DNA from: Homarus americanus
Lineage: Eukaryota; Arthropoda; Malacostraca; Decapoda; Nephropidae
DNA length: 64,000 nt
Direction: 5' to 3'
Assembly: GCF_018991925.1 (NCBI RefSeq)
Contig: NW_024756914.1
Span: forward strand, 4,811,375 to 4,875,374
In this document: positions 12,062 to 24,387 of the stretch, in pieces
How the letters are laid out: each line of letters opens with the position of its first letter
How positions within the stretch are numbered: the first letter of the stretch is position 1
The notes under the pieces: model-generated
The model's database searches: none
What the model saw: only the letters and a program-made list of their open reading frames with translations
Told to the model about the DNA's origin: nothing
Translations under genes and position numbers: made by a program

Positions 12062-12815
12062 AATAATAGTGATAAATTTAAAGATGTAAAAAATTAAAAT
12101 GGAGTATTTCTTTTCCAGTTACAAGTGGTCACCTTCACCATGAAGATATTTGAGGCAAGTATTCTATTTAATTATTTTGTACTTAAGTTCTAAGCCAGTA
12201 AATTTTGTGTCCAGAAATGCATCCCTAGGGCAGGATTCACTATTATTCCATATTTCATGAAACTTAAAACAAGTGGGTTTGAATGAAATGCATTGTTTTT
12301 CAGAGTTGAAGTCCACCTGAGAAAGAAACCAGTTGCCTAAAAGCATGTACTGCACTAGTATATAAAATGAATATGTAAAAATATCTTACCACTTCGAAAG
12401 TAAAATGAAATTTAAAAAATATTGCATCTACTTGGCAAATATTTAAAGATAGCTCAAAACTCTTAAACATGAAAGGGACTACAGTAAAGCTGCGAGTTAA
12501 GATGGTAATGTCCTCCAATATTGCTGTACAAGGCAAATTGTTGTATTATGAATCCTTAATTACCATTAAAATAAAGCTACATGTTCCTTAGTTTCACCTT
12601 TTTACAACTTTTGTTGCATTTTACCCCCTTGTTCCTTAAAACATTAAAATTATTGGAAAATAAAAACATTAATGTTAATTAATGCAACTTGTTAAATATA
12701 ATTCGCCACAGATTAGTGATAAAGAACTCGACTGGGTGGGGGCCCAGGGTATGATTGAATACAAAAACATATCTTGACTTAAGAATACATATATTTCAAA
12801 ATGTCTATGCAAGTA

Positions 12816-14210
12816 CAGGTTGTACCTCTAGTCCGGCATTCTGTGGTCCGGAAACTCCCGTGGTCCGGAACGATTCTAGTTTGTCCAATAGGTAGATAGG
12901 CAGCCCCCCCCCCTTTTTTTATCTGAATTATTATTATTATTATTATTATTATTACAGGAGTATTAAATTTTTGCCCCTCAGGCCCCAATGTGGGTCAGTG
13001 ACCTATGCCTGGGTGGGCTAATCCCAAAAAAGCCGCTGAAATTAAGGTTTGTTTACATCCCGCAGTTCGGCTGCTCTCTCTCTTCCCTCTGCTTGTCTAT
13101 ACAGAGTACAACATTTAACCCTTCTATAAATATGAGCAGTAAATAAGTGTAGCTTTCATATTCTTATGTAGAGTAATGACGATATATTTTCACATGTGCG
13201 CCTTACATACGAGCAGTCTGTTTTTACCATTAATGGTTAGCTACTTGTATTGTTCCATTTATTAACATTAAATAACATTACAGGTACTTCAAGCAACCAT
13301 ATTCATTCTTTACATTAATTTTACTACAGCTAAACTCAGGGTCTTATTTTCTTCAGTTTTATATGTAGAACCAATCAGTCACTGGTTTCAGAAGCTTTAA
13401 CATAATATTCCAACGTATTATTAATAAATTGTATTGTTAATTGCACACGACATTAATTCAATAAAACAAATTCAGAAACATTAATTAAAATATATATGAA
13501 CAGTAAATAAGTGTTGCTTTCATATTATGTAAAGTAATGACGATATATGCCATCGCAGCATGCACTTACATATGCGACTTTTCTTTTTACCATTATCGTA
13601 GCTACTTCTATTGTTCCATTTATTAACATTAAATAACATTACTTTAAACAACCATATTAATTTTACTACAGCTACAACTAAGGTCTTATTTTCTTCAGTT
13701 TTATATGTAGAACCAGTCACTGGTTTTGTAATCAACTAAAACAATGCTGTCATTTCTCATGTGTTTAATGTTCTACGGTTATTAATGAATTGTATTGCTC
13801 ATTTTGCACATATAAACATTAATTCAATAAAAAAGACATTCAGTAATAAACAATAATGAATCTTTTGTACATAAGAGAAATGACCCTGTTTACACGATTA
13901 TGCACGCCGTCTGCACGTTGAGCGGGCCGTCAAAACCCGTCGAAATTCAAGTTTCCACGCCAAAATTTTATTTATTTATTTTTTGTGTATTCCAATAAAA
14001 TGCGTTAAGAATTAAAAACTCGCGAAATTTGAGAAGCTACTATACGACATTTAACCCTTCAATATGTCTTCAAAGAGACCATGACGCAGAGAAAGTGGTG
14101 CTAGTGCTTCCAGGCTTAAGCACAAGTCACTATCTAACCAGGAAAAGGGTGAATTTCCATGGTCCGGCACCGGTCTGGTCCCGAGGTTGCCGGACTAGAG
14201 GTACAACCTG
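12816..14210 (+). mobile_element. Tigger/pogo-like nonautonomous DNA transposon
   Basis: Terminal inverted repeats CAGGTTGTACCTCTAGTCCG at 12816 and its complement ending at 14210, flanked by TA on both sides, as Tc1/mariner-pogo superfamily elements insert. The length is 1395 bases with no transposase frame. Inside is a tandem duplication of about 240 bases (13131-13371 and 13493-13728). It sits in intron 8 of the snoRNA host gene. Confidence 0.82.
13131..13728 (+). repeat. Internal tandem duplication in the Tigger-like element
   Basis: Two copies of a segment running from AGTAAATAAGTGT through GACGATATAT, TTCCATTTATTAACATTAA and TATGTAGAACC to CAGTCACTGG, offset by about 360 bases. Divergence is modest. 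Confidence 0.75.
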
Positions 14211-14263
14211 TATATGATTAAATTAATGTTTGTATGCAAAATTAACAATATAAGTCACTAGTA

Positions 14264-14648
14264 CAGGTTGAAAATCCTTGGGGCCAGAGGCATTTCGGTT
14301 TTGAGAATGGTTAGGTTTTTTTTTAAATGTGTATTAGCCCACGACGGGCATAGATCACTTTGATCTTTTTTTCATTCTTGTATTTCTTTACTGTATTTTA
14401 TTATTACAGCATTATTATTATTAATTTTATTATTATTGTAATCATTATTATTTTATTTTGTGTATTAAAAAATTTATTTACTATGAATAATTATCATAAT
14501 TATTATTACTATTACGTTCCCTCCAGGCCCCGATGTGGGTCAGCGATCTGAGCCCGGGTGGGCTAATACTCCCTGTAAAAAATCAAAAACAGCCCCCCCA
14601 AAAAACTTTCGGTTTTTAGAGCTTTTCGGATTAAGGGTTGTCAACCTG
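14264..14648 (+). mobile_element. Tigger-like MITE, 385 bases
   Basis: Ends CAGGTTGA and TCAACCTG with TA on both sides. Subterminal matching text is AATCC-TTGG versus GGATTAAGGG, and a TTTTCGG motif is present near both ends. It carries an ATT-rich core (14390-14515). It lies 53 bases from the larger element at 12816-14210 in the same intron. Confidence 0.7.
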
Positions 14649-15039
14649 TAATATAAACATCAGTAAAGGTAACCACTAGTGGCAAAGTAAAAAGGTGCGA
14701 GACGGACAACATGTGTACTTTACATGTAAACCGCGCCTTTTCTCTATGTAATATGCAAGCATTGCTTATTACTGTACTTATGTTTTAATAATGTTTGAAT
14801 GTAAAACGAAATTCTACTCCTCAATGGTAATAAAGCTGAAGACCCGAGGACAGCCAATGTTGTCCGAGTTATTACTCGGATGACAACGAAGTTGTGTATA
14901 ATGTGGTAGTGCCTTTTTGTGCTCCTTCTTTTTGATGAAGGCAGAGAGTTCTGATTTAGGTAGTGGCCATAACTAGAATTCTCATGAATATTCAAATTTG
15001 GTATTTGTTCCCCAAAATCCATGTATGTTGAATATTTAT

Positions 15040-15120
15040 TTTTCATGATGACTGTAGGATGAGTCTCCTGAAGATGGGCGTCACTTATCACTGCTGTCGA
15101 GCACTTTCTGTCTGAAGTTT
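15040..15120 (+). ncRNA. Box C/D snoRNA, orphan
   Basis: C box ATGATGA 15045-15051, D' CTGA 15068-15071, D box CTGA 15112-15115, and a weak C' near 15072. The D box is 66 bases before the acceptor of exon 9, matching the other C/D RNAs in this gene. Guides would be GAGCACTTTCTGT (before D) and GGATGAGTCTC (before D'). I recognise no rRNA or snRNA complement for either, so the target is unknown. Confidence 0.6.
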
Positions 15121-15849
15121 TTTACCATTGTATTTGGTATTTTATGTATGACATAAGTTAAAATGTTTTTTTTCTTTATAGTTACTCGTGGAGGAAGTGA
15201 TTGCTGAATTTGAAACAGGTAAGATTATTTTCACTACATTGTCAGTTTTGAAGAGCATTATTGCCTTTTTGCTCTTGGAAAGGTGTTCCTAAAGGGAAGA
15301 GCAAGTAAGATTGTGATAAAGAAATGAGGACAAGGTGGAAGGGTGACCGAATGCACTTACACACGGAGGAATTTGTTCATGGTAAAGTTGGCAATGAGAT
15401 ATCTATTATATGAAGTCTTGTATAGATGGGCTGTTGGAGGGCTAAAAAAGAATTCTTTGTTTATATAATACTTGTGTATCTGAACTTACACTTGCTACCT
15501 TGTATAGGCATATGCAAATGGACTAATGAAATACAGTATGGTCCTGAAATTATCTCCTAAGGTGATAAATAGATTGATGAATTGTAATTTTTCGAATATA
15601 AATATAAAAGCCTTTGGTTACTCTTGCCTTCAAAATGAGAAAAGTGGTTATTTTAAATATTACTTCAGTAGTTTTCTTGCATGGTAATCTATTTTTGGGT
15701 GTACTGTACCTTTAATTGTCCCCGTTTCTGTTTCAGCTTAAGAAAACGCAGAACTCGGGAGGATGGGGTGAAAGGAGCTGGTTACCAGAAGACAACTCGC
15801 TTAGGGAATGCAATAATAAAAGCAATTAATTTGGCAGGGAGTTTTACTA

Positions 15850-18780
15850 TTGCAGTACCTGACATTAATATTAGATTATCATATTATTAAAATGACTGGC
15901 ACATTGTTTTAGGAAATAGAGCAACTATGTACTGGCATGGAAATTTGACTTGTTGGCAGGTGCCCCAAACCTTTAATGTCAAGAGAATTTTTGGGAGCTG
16001 TTTTGATGAAATTTATATTTGTATAATCAGTTGTTTGTTGAATACAGTATCAAATACAATGTATTGAAGGGCCAAGTAAAGTATGGCAGTTATTGTCTCC
16101 AAATGAAGCTGAAGGGAAACGGATAAGGAGGATTGGTAGTGTTATTGAATGGTGTTCAGAGCTAGTCTAGCAGAAGGTTATGCCAGTAATTATTGCTGAC
16201 ACCAATACTCCAGTGGGCTGTCATGGGTCTTGCTTTTTCTAAGCATAGCTTTAGCCTCTGGACCACCTAGTGTTGTAAATAAACAAGTCAATCACATTTT
16301 TAGTACAATATTTTTTTCTTGTAGTTATGGTGTAAATTATTTTAATAGTAATTTATGAACTATTAATTTTTAAAGTAGAGTATATATCACGGTACAGTAT
16401 CTTCAAGATTGCTCCAGAAGTGGATGTATATGGTTTTAATCTTGCTCTGCATGGAGAAAGTTGGTGTGAGCAATATGCTTGGGCATTGGAAGCCTAGAGT
16501 TCTATCTGTGGTTTTCCAGATTTAGTATGTTTGTTTCTAAAGCCAATAATGGTGTAATAATACTGTACTGTGTTTATAGTTTAAACTTTTTTTTATAGGT
16601 ACTTGTCAAATTTATCTATTTTATGCCATTTTCCACGGCTTAGTGTAGCTGTTACCTGATGGCAGGTTCCCACTTCATCTCTTGGTTGTGCCCTCACTGT
16701 TATATTTGCCCTACCCCTGTGTCGCCTTCCCTCCACCTTTAGGCTCTCGTGCTCCTCGTCTCAATTTGTCTTTCCACATGCTCAAAGCATCTTTTCCTGC
16801 TTCTATGGAGGACTTGGCCTATACTGTACTATAGATACCCAGCTGCCCTCTTGCCTTTGAATGGGGACTCCTGTCTGTCACATTCTGTATCCACTTTACC
16901 ATTATCATCTTTAACTGCCCAGATTTCACTGCTTGTATAGTCATACTTCCGTTCACTCTGAGGGAAGGTCCTCTTGCCGTCAATTATATCTCATTTCCTC
17001 AACGTTATTTATTATATTGGCAATCGTAACTTTCCAGTAAACTGTACAAAAACTGTTAAGGGGCAGGCGAGTCCTTAAGTACCGCTATATGATCTATGGA
17101 AGGAGGTACAAGGCAGAACCATGATGGATTACTTTAACTTTGAAATTCCTAGCATATTTTTGCTATGGTTTTGAGCCTTCATAATAACCACTAACGCCTA
17201 ACCCGTTTCTCTTCTCGACTCCTAGATTGCTAATTGCGGTATGTTTTCTTTTCACAGTAAATATCCATGTTCAAATTTCTCCCTTGATGCTAGTCCTGTA
17301 GCTGCCTGGCCAAAGTCCGTCTCATTACCTAGCAAACCCAGACTGCATTATTTCATCTTCGTTTTATAATTTTTTCAATCGAAACCTTGATAACCTGATA
17401 TAGCGGCTTCAGTCTCCTGTAGTACCAGAGTTTAGTTGCATCACCCTGACTTGTTAATATTCACAATCACACTTGAGTCGTCTGGAACATTACTAAACAT
17501 TTCTTGTTGCGCATAATTATGAAGTTGACGGCCTATTGATATCGTCAGCTTGTATATGTTGCATACATGTTATTAAACAAGCACAGTAATTTTGAAATGC
17601 TTGCAATAGTTATTGAAGTGGTCTCGTTTTTATTCTGATAAATGGTTGAGCGCACAGTATATTTTGTATATTACACTTCATATTTGTAGTATAGTCCGTT
17701 CAACTACCGCATTACTTAATGGCAAACGATAAACACGGATTGCGGTTATTGCTACTTCTTAAAAAGTAATTTGCACGAAACAAGTATTACCACATTGGAG
17801 AAGTGATAAAAACTGATTTGGAGTCCAGCAGTGGATGTTGAGTTTTGCTATGCGTGAGACACGTTAGTTGGGAGCTTCCCTATGCTACTAGTACACGAAG
17901 CACTCCTCGTTTACCACATTGAAAAACAAAATCGGGCCGGAATTTAATGATGAAAGAAAAAATTGTCTGGCCAATTAAAACCCCTTTTGGGAAGGATGTT
18001 GTACTGTAAATTTTCAGCTAGTTATTTGACACCTCCATATGTGCTATGAAAAGCTTTGGTTCTCACTATCCTGCAGACACGCTGCTTAATCGCGTTTATA
18101 ATATTTACCATGCAGCGTAAGGTAAGAGGCCTTTGAAGCGGCGTTCTTTACGAACGGGTTAACGACTCTGAAAAGCAAATGAAGTAGTAAGGTTAGCAAT
18201 AACTTGTAGAAAAGTACTACTTAAAGTGTACAATAAAAAAGTAGCTGTGGTCATTTAATTACGGATAAGGGATAATCATTGGTGAAGTTTAGGGTAGGGA
18301 GGATCGGGTGAAGGCATAACTGGGGGATGGATGAAATGACCCAAAATTGTTTGAGTAGAGGACTGTTTGCCAACCCTCAGATAGAGGATGGTACTCCGTT
18401 CAGACGGTTGGTATCTTTCTTTATTACTTTCTTATTTGTCTTGTGTTAGTATCGAGGTGGGACACGAACCCAGGACATATTAGTGAAAAACCCAACCATT
18501 TCATCGTACCACCGACTCTGAAGGAAATTTATTATGTTAAGGAGTCCAGTCTTTATTAAAAAGCTGGATATATTATAATAAATGGATGATCAAGTGTATT
18601 TTGAAAAAAATCATGCAAATTTTTCACGGACAAATGTATGCAATTATGTATACTATTGTAGATTAAATTGTAAAATTTTAAATAAAATATAAAAAATTAC
18701 CAACTCCAATTAAAATTTCTAACGTTTAAATATATTTTAGAAGTGATTAATCATTATGTAAAAGCCATTAACTCGGTTTA
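15850..18780. other. Intergenic, no gene recognised
   Basis: Moderately AT-rich unique sequence downstream of the host gene. I see no conserved frame, tRNA or clear repeat. Segment 18430-18500 contains, on the minus strand, GGGTTCGTGTCCC. This resembles a tRNA-derived SINE B box, but no A box or tail is convincing. Confidence 0.4.
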
Positions 18781-18878
18781 TTAACAATAAAAGAATTCAT
18801 TGCGCACATCGCAACTCACTGTCCGTGCCTGTCAGACCCATACGTTTGTAAACAAACCTGCGTGACAAGCTCCTAATT

Positions 18879-18921
18879 ATGGACAATTATCGCATTAGCG
18901 ATTGGAAAATTGCTGATGCAG
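18879..18921 (+). other. Possible short first exon
   Basis: An ATG at 18879 starts MDNYRISDWKIADA and runs to a good donor, CAG followed by GTATGT at 18921. No downstream exon is recognised before the hAT element at 19173, so this is only a candidate. Confidence 0.15.
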
Positions 18922-19291
18922 GTATGTATGATTATTATAATACCATTAACTTAGAGGATATGTTTAATAAAGCTCGAAGTTATTTTATGGGTGTTTTGGC
19001 CTTGTGTGTCGACACCAGTCAGGATCGGAGTAACATGTTTTGGCGGGATTTGTTTATATGCTTTAAAATCTAATGTAATGAGTTTCTTTTTCACGGGGGT
19101 GGTCCTGTGAACGATTTACCATAGTGTGTATGGTCTTAACAGTGAAAGTCTCAAGTCTTTTTACAGTGGACACACTAGCGTAGCTAGGGGGGGGGGGGCG
19201 CACTTTTGGGTCTGCTCATCACCCATATCTGCAGCTAATGGAGACGTTAATCCTTCCCTTTGTATCGGCGGCAAGTTAATCCTTGTGTCTT

Positions 19292-19672
19292 GACCTAACA
19301 CCTGACCCTCATCGTCACGGCCACGTCATGAGCTACACCCTTGCTATGCGGGCCCCCACCCCCGCCACACACAACCTGTAACCTGTTGAGGATTAAGGAA
19401 ACAACTTCAAACAAGTACGCCAGTGAGCTCATGTGGTGTGGGTCAGGTGTTAGGTCAGACGACGATAAGCATCTCAGACGAAGCCACCCAGAAAGCCCTA
19501 TTTTGATCGGGGTGGCTTGTCTGACAACAGTAAGGGCTTTCAAAAGTTACGGACATAATTAAATAGTTGAGGGTAAAATATACTGTTCTTCTTGGTTAAT
19601 TATTGGTTAGGTTAGTTGTTAGACAAAGCCACCCCGATCAAAGTAGGGGCTTTTGTCTGGGTGGCTTTCGTC
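19292..19672. repeat. Nested fold-back sequence inside the hAT element
   Basis: Two separate inverted pairs. GACCTAACACCTGACCC at 19292-19308 is perfectly complementary to 19440-19456. A longer arm at 19475-19524 (GACGAAGCCACCC ... GGGGTGGCTTGTCTGA) is complementary with a few mismatches to 19620-19672. RNA or single-stranded DNA here could form two hairpins side by side. Confidence 0.75.
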
Positions 19673-19951
19673 GGGGGGGCTTATGTCGGACATCCATTTT
19701 CACTGTACTCTGAGTCTGTAATTTTAGATTAAGTTGCTACTTTTTACATTTCCATTGTATTACATAGATGCTAGTGTCATTATACCGTGATTTTAGATCA
19801 AGCTGTTATTTTTACATTGCTGTGATTTTAATCGTTTTAGATGATAATGACACTAGTGTGAGTGTCATTATACCGTGATTTTAGATCATACTCAATAAAA
19901 GATAACGGTGCAGTACAATTGTTTTATGTAACGGTTTCCTAACCTAACCTA

Positions 19952-20016
<65 letters not shown>

Positions 20017-20199
20017 GAAACTTCACATCACCATGAAGAATAGATGCACAATAACCACTGGAGAAAGGAAAGACAAGCAGCAAGTACTTTCGTTTAATAC
20101 TTTCTTGGCCTGTGGGGACCCGTCCTTCTAGAAATTAACGACACACAGTCTTACCTCCAAACCAAGGGCTTGAACATATAACAATGTGATATAGAACTC

Positions 20200-20863
20200 A
20201 GGGCATTAGAAACATTTCTAGTTGAAAACAGGGACAAGCTAGTGAGTAATGGAGTTAACTATGCCAAAGAAATTTGCAATGATCTGGGGATAGTCATGGA
20301 GCGTCAGCGTCGACCCAAAAAGAAGAAACGAATGTTTGGTGAAGGATCACGAGATGCTGAATTGCCATACGACATTGAATTGAGGAGAGAAATGTTTTCT
20401 TCGCTGGACAGAGTGATCCAAGAAATAACTGAGATTTCAACAGCTTCATGAACTTGCTGAGAAATATGCCTTCCTTACCCCATTGAATCTTTTGGATGAT
20501 AAATATGAGTGTCAAATAGATCACGATCACGACGACATTGATAAAGAGGAGTTCCTCGTTGAGAGAAAAAGACTTCAGCATTTTGTTGCTGTTGCTGCTA
20601 TAACTATTAAAGACAGAAAACAGACGTGGAAAGAAGGCCCCCTTGAACTTTTGCAGTTTATTCAAAAGTATAACCTTGGGAACTCGGTTCCAAATATAGT
20701 AATAATGCTGAGGATTTTCCTCACAATTGCTGTTAGTGTTGCTACCTGTGAGAGGAGTTTTTCGAAACTAAAACTGATCAAGAATTACTTAAGATCTACT
20801 ATGAGCACCTTGCGGTTGAGAAATCTTGCCATACTGTCTATAGAGCGACAACTGACATGAAAT
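20200..20863 (+). pseudogene. hAT transposase remnant with dimerisation domain
   Basis: Two frames make up the C-terminal part of a hAT transposase. The first (to about 20450) has MERQRRPKKKKRMFGEG, and continues after a frameshift near 20430-20450 into FQQLHELAEKYAFL. The second has NSVPNIVIMLRIFLTIAVSV, then CERSFSKLKLIKNYLRSTM and LAILSIE, the hAT C-terminal dimerisation domain; it stops at 20858-20860. The N-terminal BED finger and most of the catalytic domain are absent or eroded. Broken and not expressed as a full protein. Confidence 0.85.
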
Positions 20864-21120
20864 AGTTTTTGACAATGTCATTGAAGAATTTGCCAACAAA
20901 AAACAAGAAAAGTTACTATGTAGAAAGTTGTAGTTTTCATTTCAGAAATAAAGATGGTCCTAATTTTTTACACTTTTTTACTTTTTTCCCTATCCTATAT
21001 GTCGTTTTTGCTTTTTGTTTAACTGTTACTTATAAAGTTTAAGTATGTTTGGTGTGTATTTAAAGCATACTATATTTGAGTATGTGAAAGTACAGTAATA
21101 TTATAATGGTACACAAACTA

Positions 21121-21194
<74 letters not shown>

Positions 21195-22364
21195 TGAGTT
21201 CTGCTATAACGCGTGTTTTGACAACGCGAATTTGCTCGAACGCGATTTATGAATTGAGGAACGATATTTGTAAAACGCGAACTCGTTTGCTCTAACGCGA
21301 TTCCACTCGAACGGTTGTTGTGGCTTCAGTTCACGTTCGACATCACATGTTCAATTGAGTTATGTGTTTTGTTTGTGAACAATTGCAGAAATAATGTATG
21401 TAATATTTATGTATACAGTATACCTATATATTATAAGTAAATTGTAAAATTTTACATAAAAGAGAAAATCAAATTACATAGCGTTTTACACCCGCGCTCT
21501 CTCTACATCACACACAGTGTTTACAGTTCACGTTCGACATCACATATTCAATTGATTTATGTGTTTTGTTTGTGAAGAATTGCAGAAATAATTTATGTAA
21601 TATTTATGTATACAGTAAACCACTCACAAGGTCCTACAGTACCACTAATTATTTTATACTGAAACTTACGTTTGGTAAGCTGGATTAAAATGAAGATTAC
21701 CGGTATATTAAAATAATAAAAATGTATTATAAACCAGTCTAACATACCGTAATAAACACAGCTGCCATTATCATCCCCCCCTCCCCCATTTGCCAGTGAC
21801 AAGAAAGGGAAAGTGACCTTGACTGTGACCGCCTGTGTCTATTTTTAGCCGTCCTTGTGTTCGGCGGCGGTCAGTAATGCATATCTGTATATTTACTGAT
21901 CATAATACTTATCTCTTATAAATAATTCATTTAAAATTTATTTTTTTGCAAAGAATATTCAGTAAATGACTGCATTAATTCTTGAAACTACCTACAGTGG
22001 TAAATTTAGGATATAAATAATGAACAGAAGTCACGTCATGGATTCGGAGTTTGGTCCTTAACGATCACCATAAATGTAGCCTCCCTTTTTCGCGAAACAC
22101 GTATATAAATTAAAGAAAATACTTGCAGTATATTTAATATATTACAGTATATTATATATAAATAAATAAACAAATAAATTCAAATTCCCTTATCATCCTG
22201 TGTCATATACAGAAATACTTGAGTCCCTGAGCGAGTACACAAAAAGAAAACGGAGGACTAAGACATCCTGAAGTGGGTAGAGAACGACATCTCTACTGGG
22301 GGACTCAAACGTTTCTCATGTTTTGTGGGCGCTCTAGCATAATATGAATATGTAAATTACAATT

Positions 22365-22365
<1 letters not shown>

Positions 22366-22450
<85 letters not shown>
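22366..22450. repeat. (TA)n microsatellites within the hAT/Tigger nest
   Basis: About 42 units here. Further arrays lie at 19955-20013, 21124-21190 and 23366-23440, three of them at or next to ends of transposon parts. Confidence 0.95.
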
Positions 22451-22453
<3 letters not shown>

Positions 22454-22976
22454 TGTAAAAATTTAAATAAAAGAGAAAAACTAAATACGTAGCGTTTAAA
22501 GTGTTAAAGTGTACTGTACAGTGTTGTGGCTTGGCTCAATGTTTACAGTTCACGTTCGACATCACTTGTTCAATTGATTTATGTGTTTTGTTTGTGAAGA
22601 AATACCTGTACAGTATATGTAAATTGTAAAATTTTAAATAAGAGAGAAAAACAAAATAAGTAGCGTTTAAAGTGTACTGTACATTGTGGCTTGGCGCGGG
22701 GTTATGCAGTGTTTACAGTTCACGTTCGACATCACATGTTCAATTGATTTATGTGTTTTGTTTGTGAAGAATTGCAGAAATAATTTATGTAATATTTATG
22801 TATACAGTATACCTCTACAGTATATGTAAAATGTAAAATTTTAACTAAGAGAGAAAAACAAAATACATAGCGTTTTAGACCCGCGCACTCTGTTTACTCC
22901 ACACACTGTTTGAAACACGTGAAGTTTTGAAGTGTCCTCAGTGAATTCTGATTACTGTTTCTCCAATTTTGTGACA

Positions 22977-23080
22977 ATGGAAAAGAAGAATATCTCTGGG
23001 AAGCACTCTGGTGATCGCATTTCCGGTGGTGATCGTAAAAGAAAGGCTATAACACTTGAAGAAAAGCTTGATGTTTCATG
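22977..23080 (+). pseudogene. CENP-B/Tigger transposase N-terminal fragment
   Basis: Encodes MEKKNISGKHSGDRISGG followed by DRKRKAITLEEKLDV, the start of the CENP-B N-terminal helix-turn-helix found in Tigger/pogo transposases. The frame ends at once in TGA after LDVS, so only the first part of the DNA-binding domain survives. Confidence 0.7.
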
Positions 23081-23362
23081 ACTCCTCAGCCTCAACATCA
23101 CCCTTATCCCCCATCAAGTTATATTCATATTTTTTCAAGGTAAAGTGTAACATTTACTGTATGATTTCATTATTAGATATGAATGTAACATTTATTTAGA
23201 CTGTGCTATCCTTTGTGTTAGGCTAACTACGAAATTTTTTTTCGATTTGGAGTAATCTGCACCTAACCCTATTTTCTCCATAAGCCCTGTTATTTCTATT
23301 ACACGAATTTCTATAACATGATGTTTTACAAGAACACTACTATCGCGTTATAGCAGAACTAC

Positions 23363-23452
<90 letters not shown>

Positions 23453-24387
23453 GAGTGAGTCACTGCAATATGTATTTTTTGTGGGGGCACGGGGGGTGGT
23501 GGGGGGCAAACTCAAGGGCCGCCCCGGGCGGCACACACTCTAGCTACGCCACTGAGTGGACACTAAATGGATGAAAAGGTAAGTAACATTGTACAGTACT
23601 GTAATACAATTTGAAATACAGGATATCGAGGTTAGGTCAATGAGTAATTTATTCTCAAAACAGTCCATTTGTAACATTTGTCCTTGGCAAGTGACATTCA
23701 TTTAATATGACGCTGCGTGATCTGGTGATGTTGATTATAAAATAGAAGCATTGGAAGGTTTGCCATTTACAATTGTCCGGAAGTCTTAAATTGTCAGATG
23801 GATTGCTGTAAGTTGATAGATGATTTCACTCACCCACTCATCAATCTTTAAATTCCTAATAAGAATATAGTTAGGGCATTTTTTTTTTTTAGGATTGGAA
23901 GCCTATTTCGCTCCATCTTTTTGTTTACATATTATGATGCCCTTTTTCAGAGATAATCAGGGGACGTAAAAAATGGGTATATTGAAAATTCACGTGAACG
24001 AAATTACCATTAGATTAGGGGCAAGTATCCAGTGGCCTTTATTCCGTGTGCATGGGCACCAGCACTGGGTAAACATTTTGAGGGTTTGCTGATATTTGTG
24101 TTTTCATGAAAACTTGCCCCTTTTCCACCACCTTTACCCTGCATATGGTAGGTACATTTTAAAAATATTGAAACATCACTTAGGATAGGAAGTGAACAAT
24201 TTATCTACTCGACTGCCGCACCCCTTCACATAATATATTGCATTGTAGGTAAACTAACAACATAGAAAAGAGGTGGACTTCTGCCAAAAGCCTTGGTTCA
24301 AAATAGACACGCTTAACATGCTTTAGTTTCAATGTCATTTGATATTTACAGCTCACATGAAACTCGAAAGTTCATTGTGTTCGATAT

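Larger units (their letters stand above)
21192..23365 (+). mobile_element. Tigger/pogo element nested in the hAT transposon
   Basis: Ends CAGTGAGTTCTGCTATAACG and CGTTATAGCAGAACTACCTG form imperfect terminal inverted repeats. Both sides abut (TA)n tracts, consistent with TA targeting. Inside, a module starting ACAGTTCACGTTCGACATCA and running through ATTTATGTGTTTTGTTTGTG occurs four times (about 21328, 21522, 22547 and 22716). A transposase fragment is at 22977-23080. Confidence 0.8.
19173..23554 (+). mobile_element. hAT transposon (Zaphod/ZMYM-like), degraded
   Basis: Terminal inverted repeats CACTAGCGTAGCTAGGGGG (left) and, read inward from the right, CAGTGGCGTAGCTAG. Perfect 8-base target duplication AGTGGACA at 19165-19172 and 23555-23562. 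Length and TIR are typical of hAT. It carries transposase remains at about 20200-20863 and is itself host to a Tigger/pogo insertion at 21192-23365 and to several (TA)n arrays. Confidence 0.88.

Noticed and set aside
15272..15365. Possible H/ACA RNA in the last host intron
   Set aside because: A GCTCTT/AAGAGC hairpin and a downstream ACA exist, but there is no box H and no second hairpin.
18430..18500. Possible tRNA-derived SINE or tRNA (minus strand)
   Set aside because: A B-box-like GGGTTCGTGTCCC is present, but no A box, cloverleaf or A/T-rich tail is convincing.
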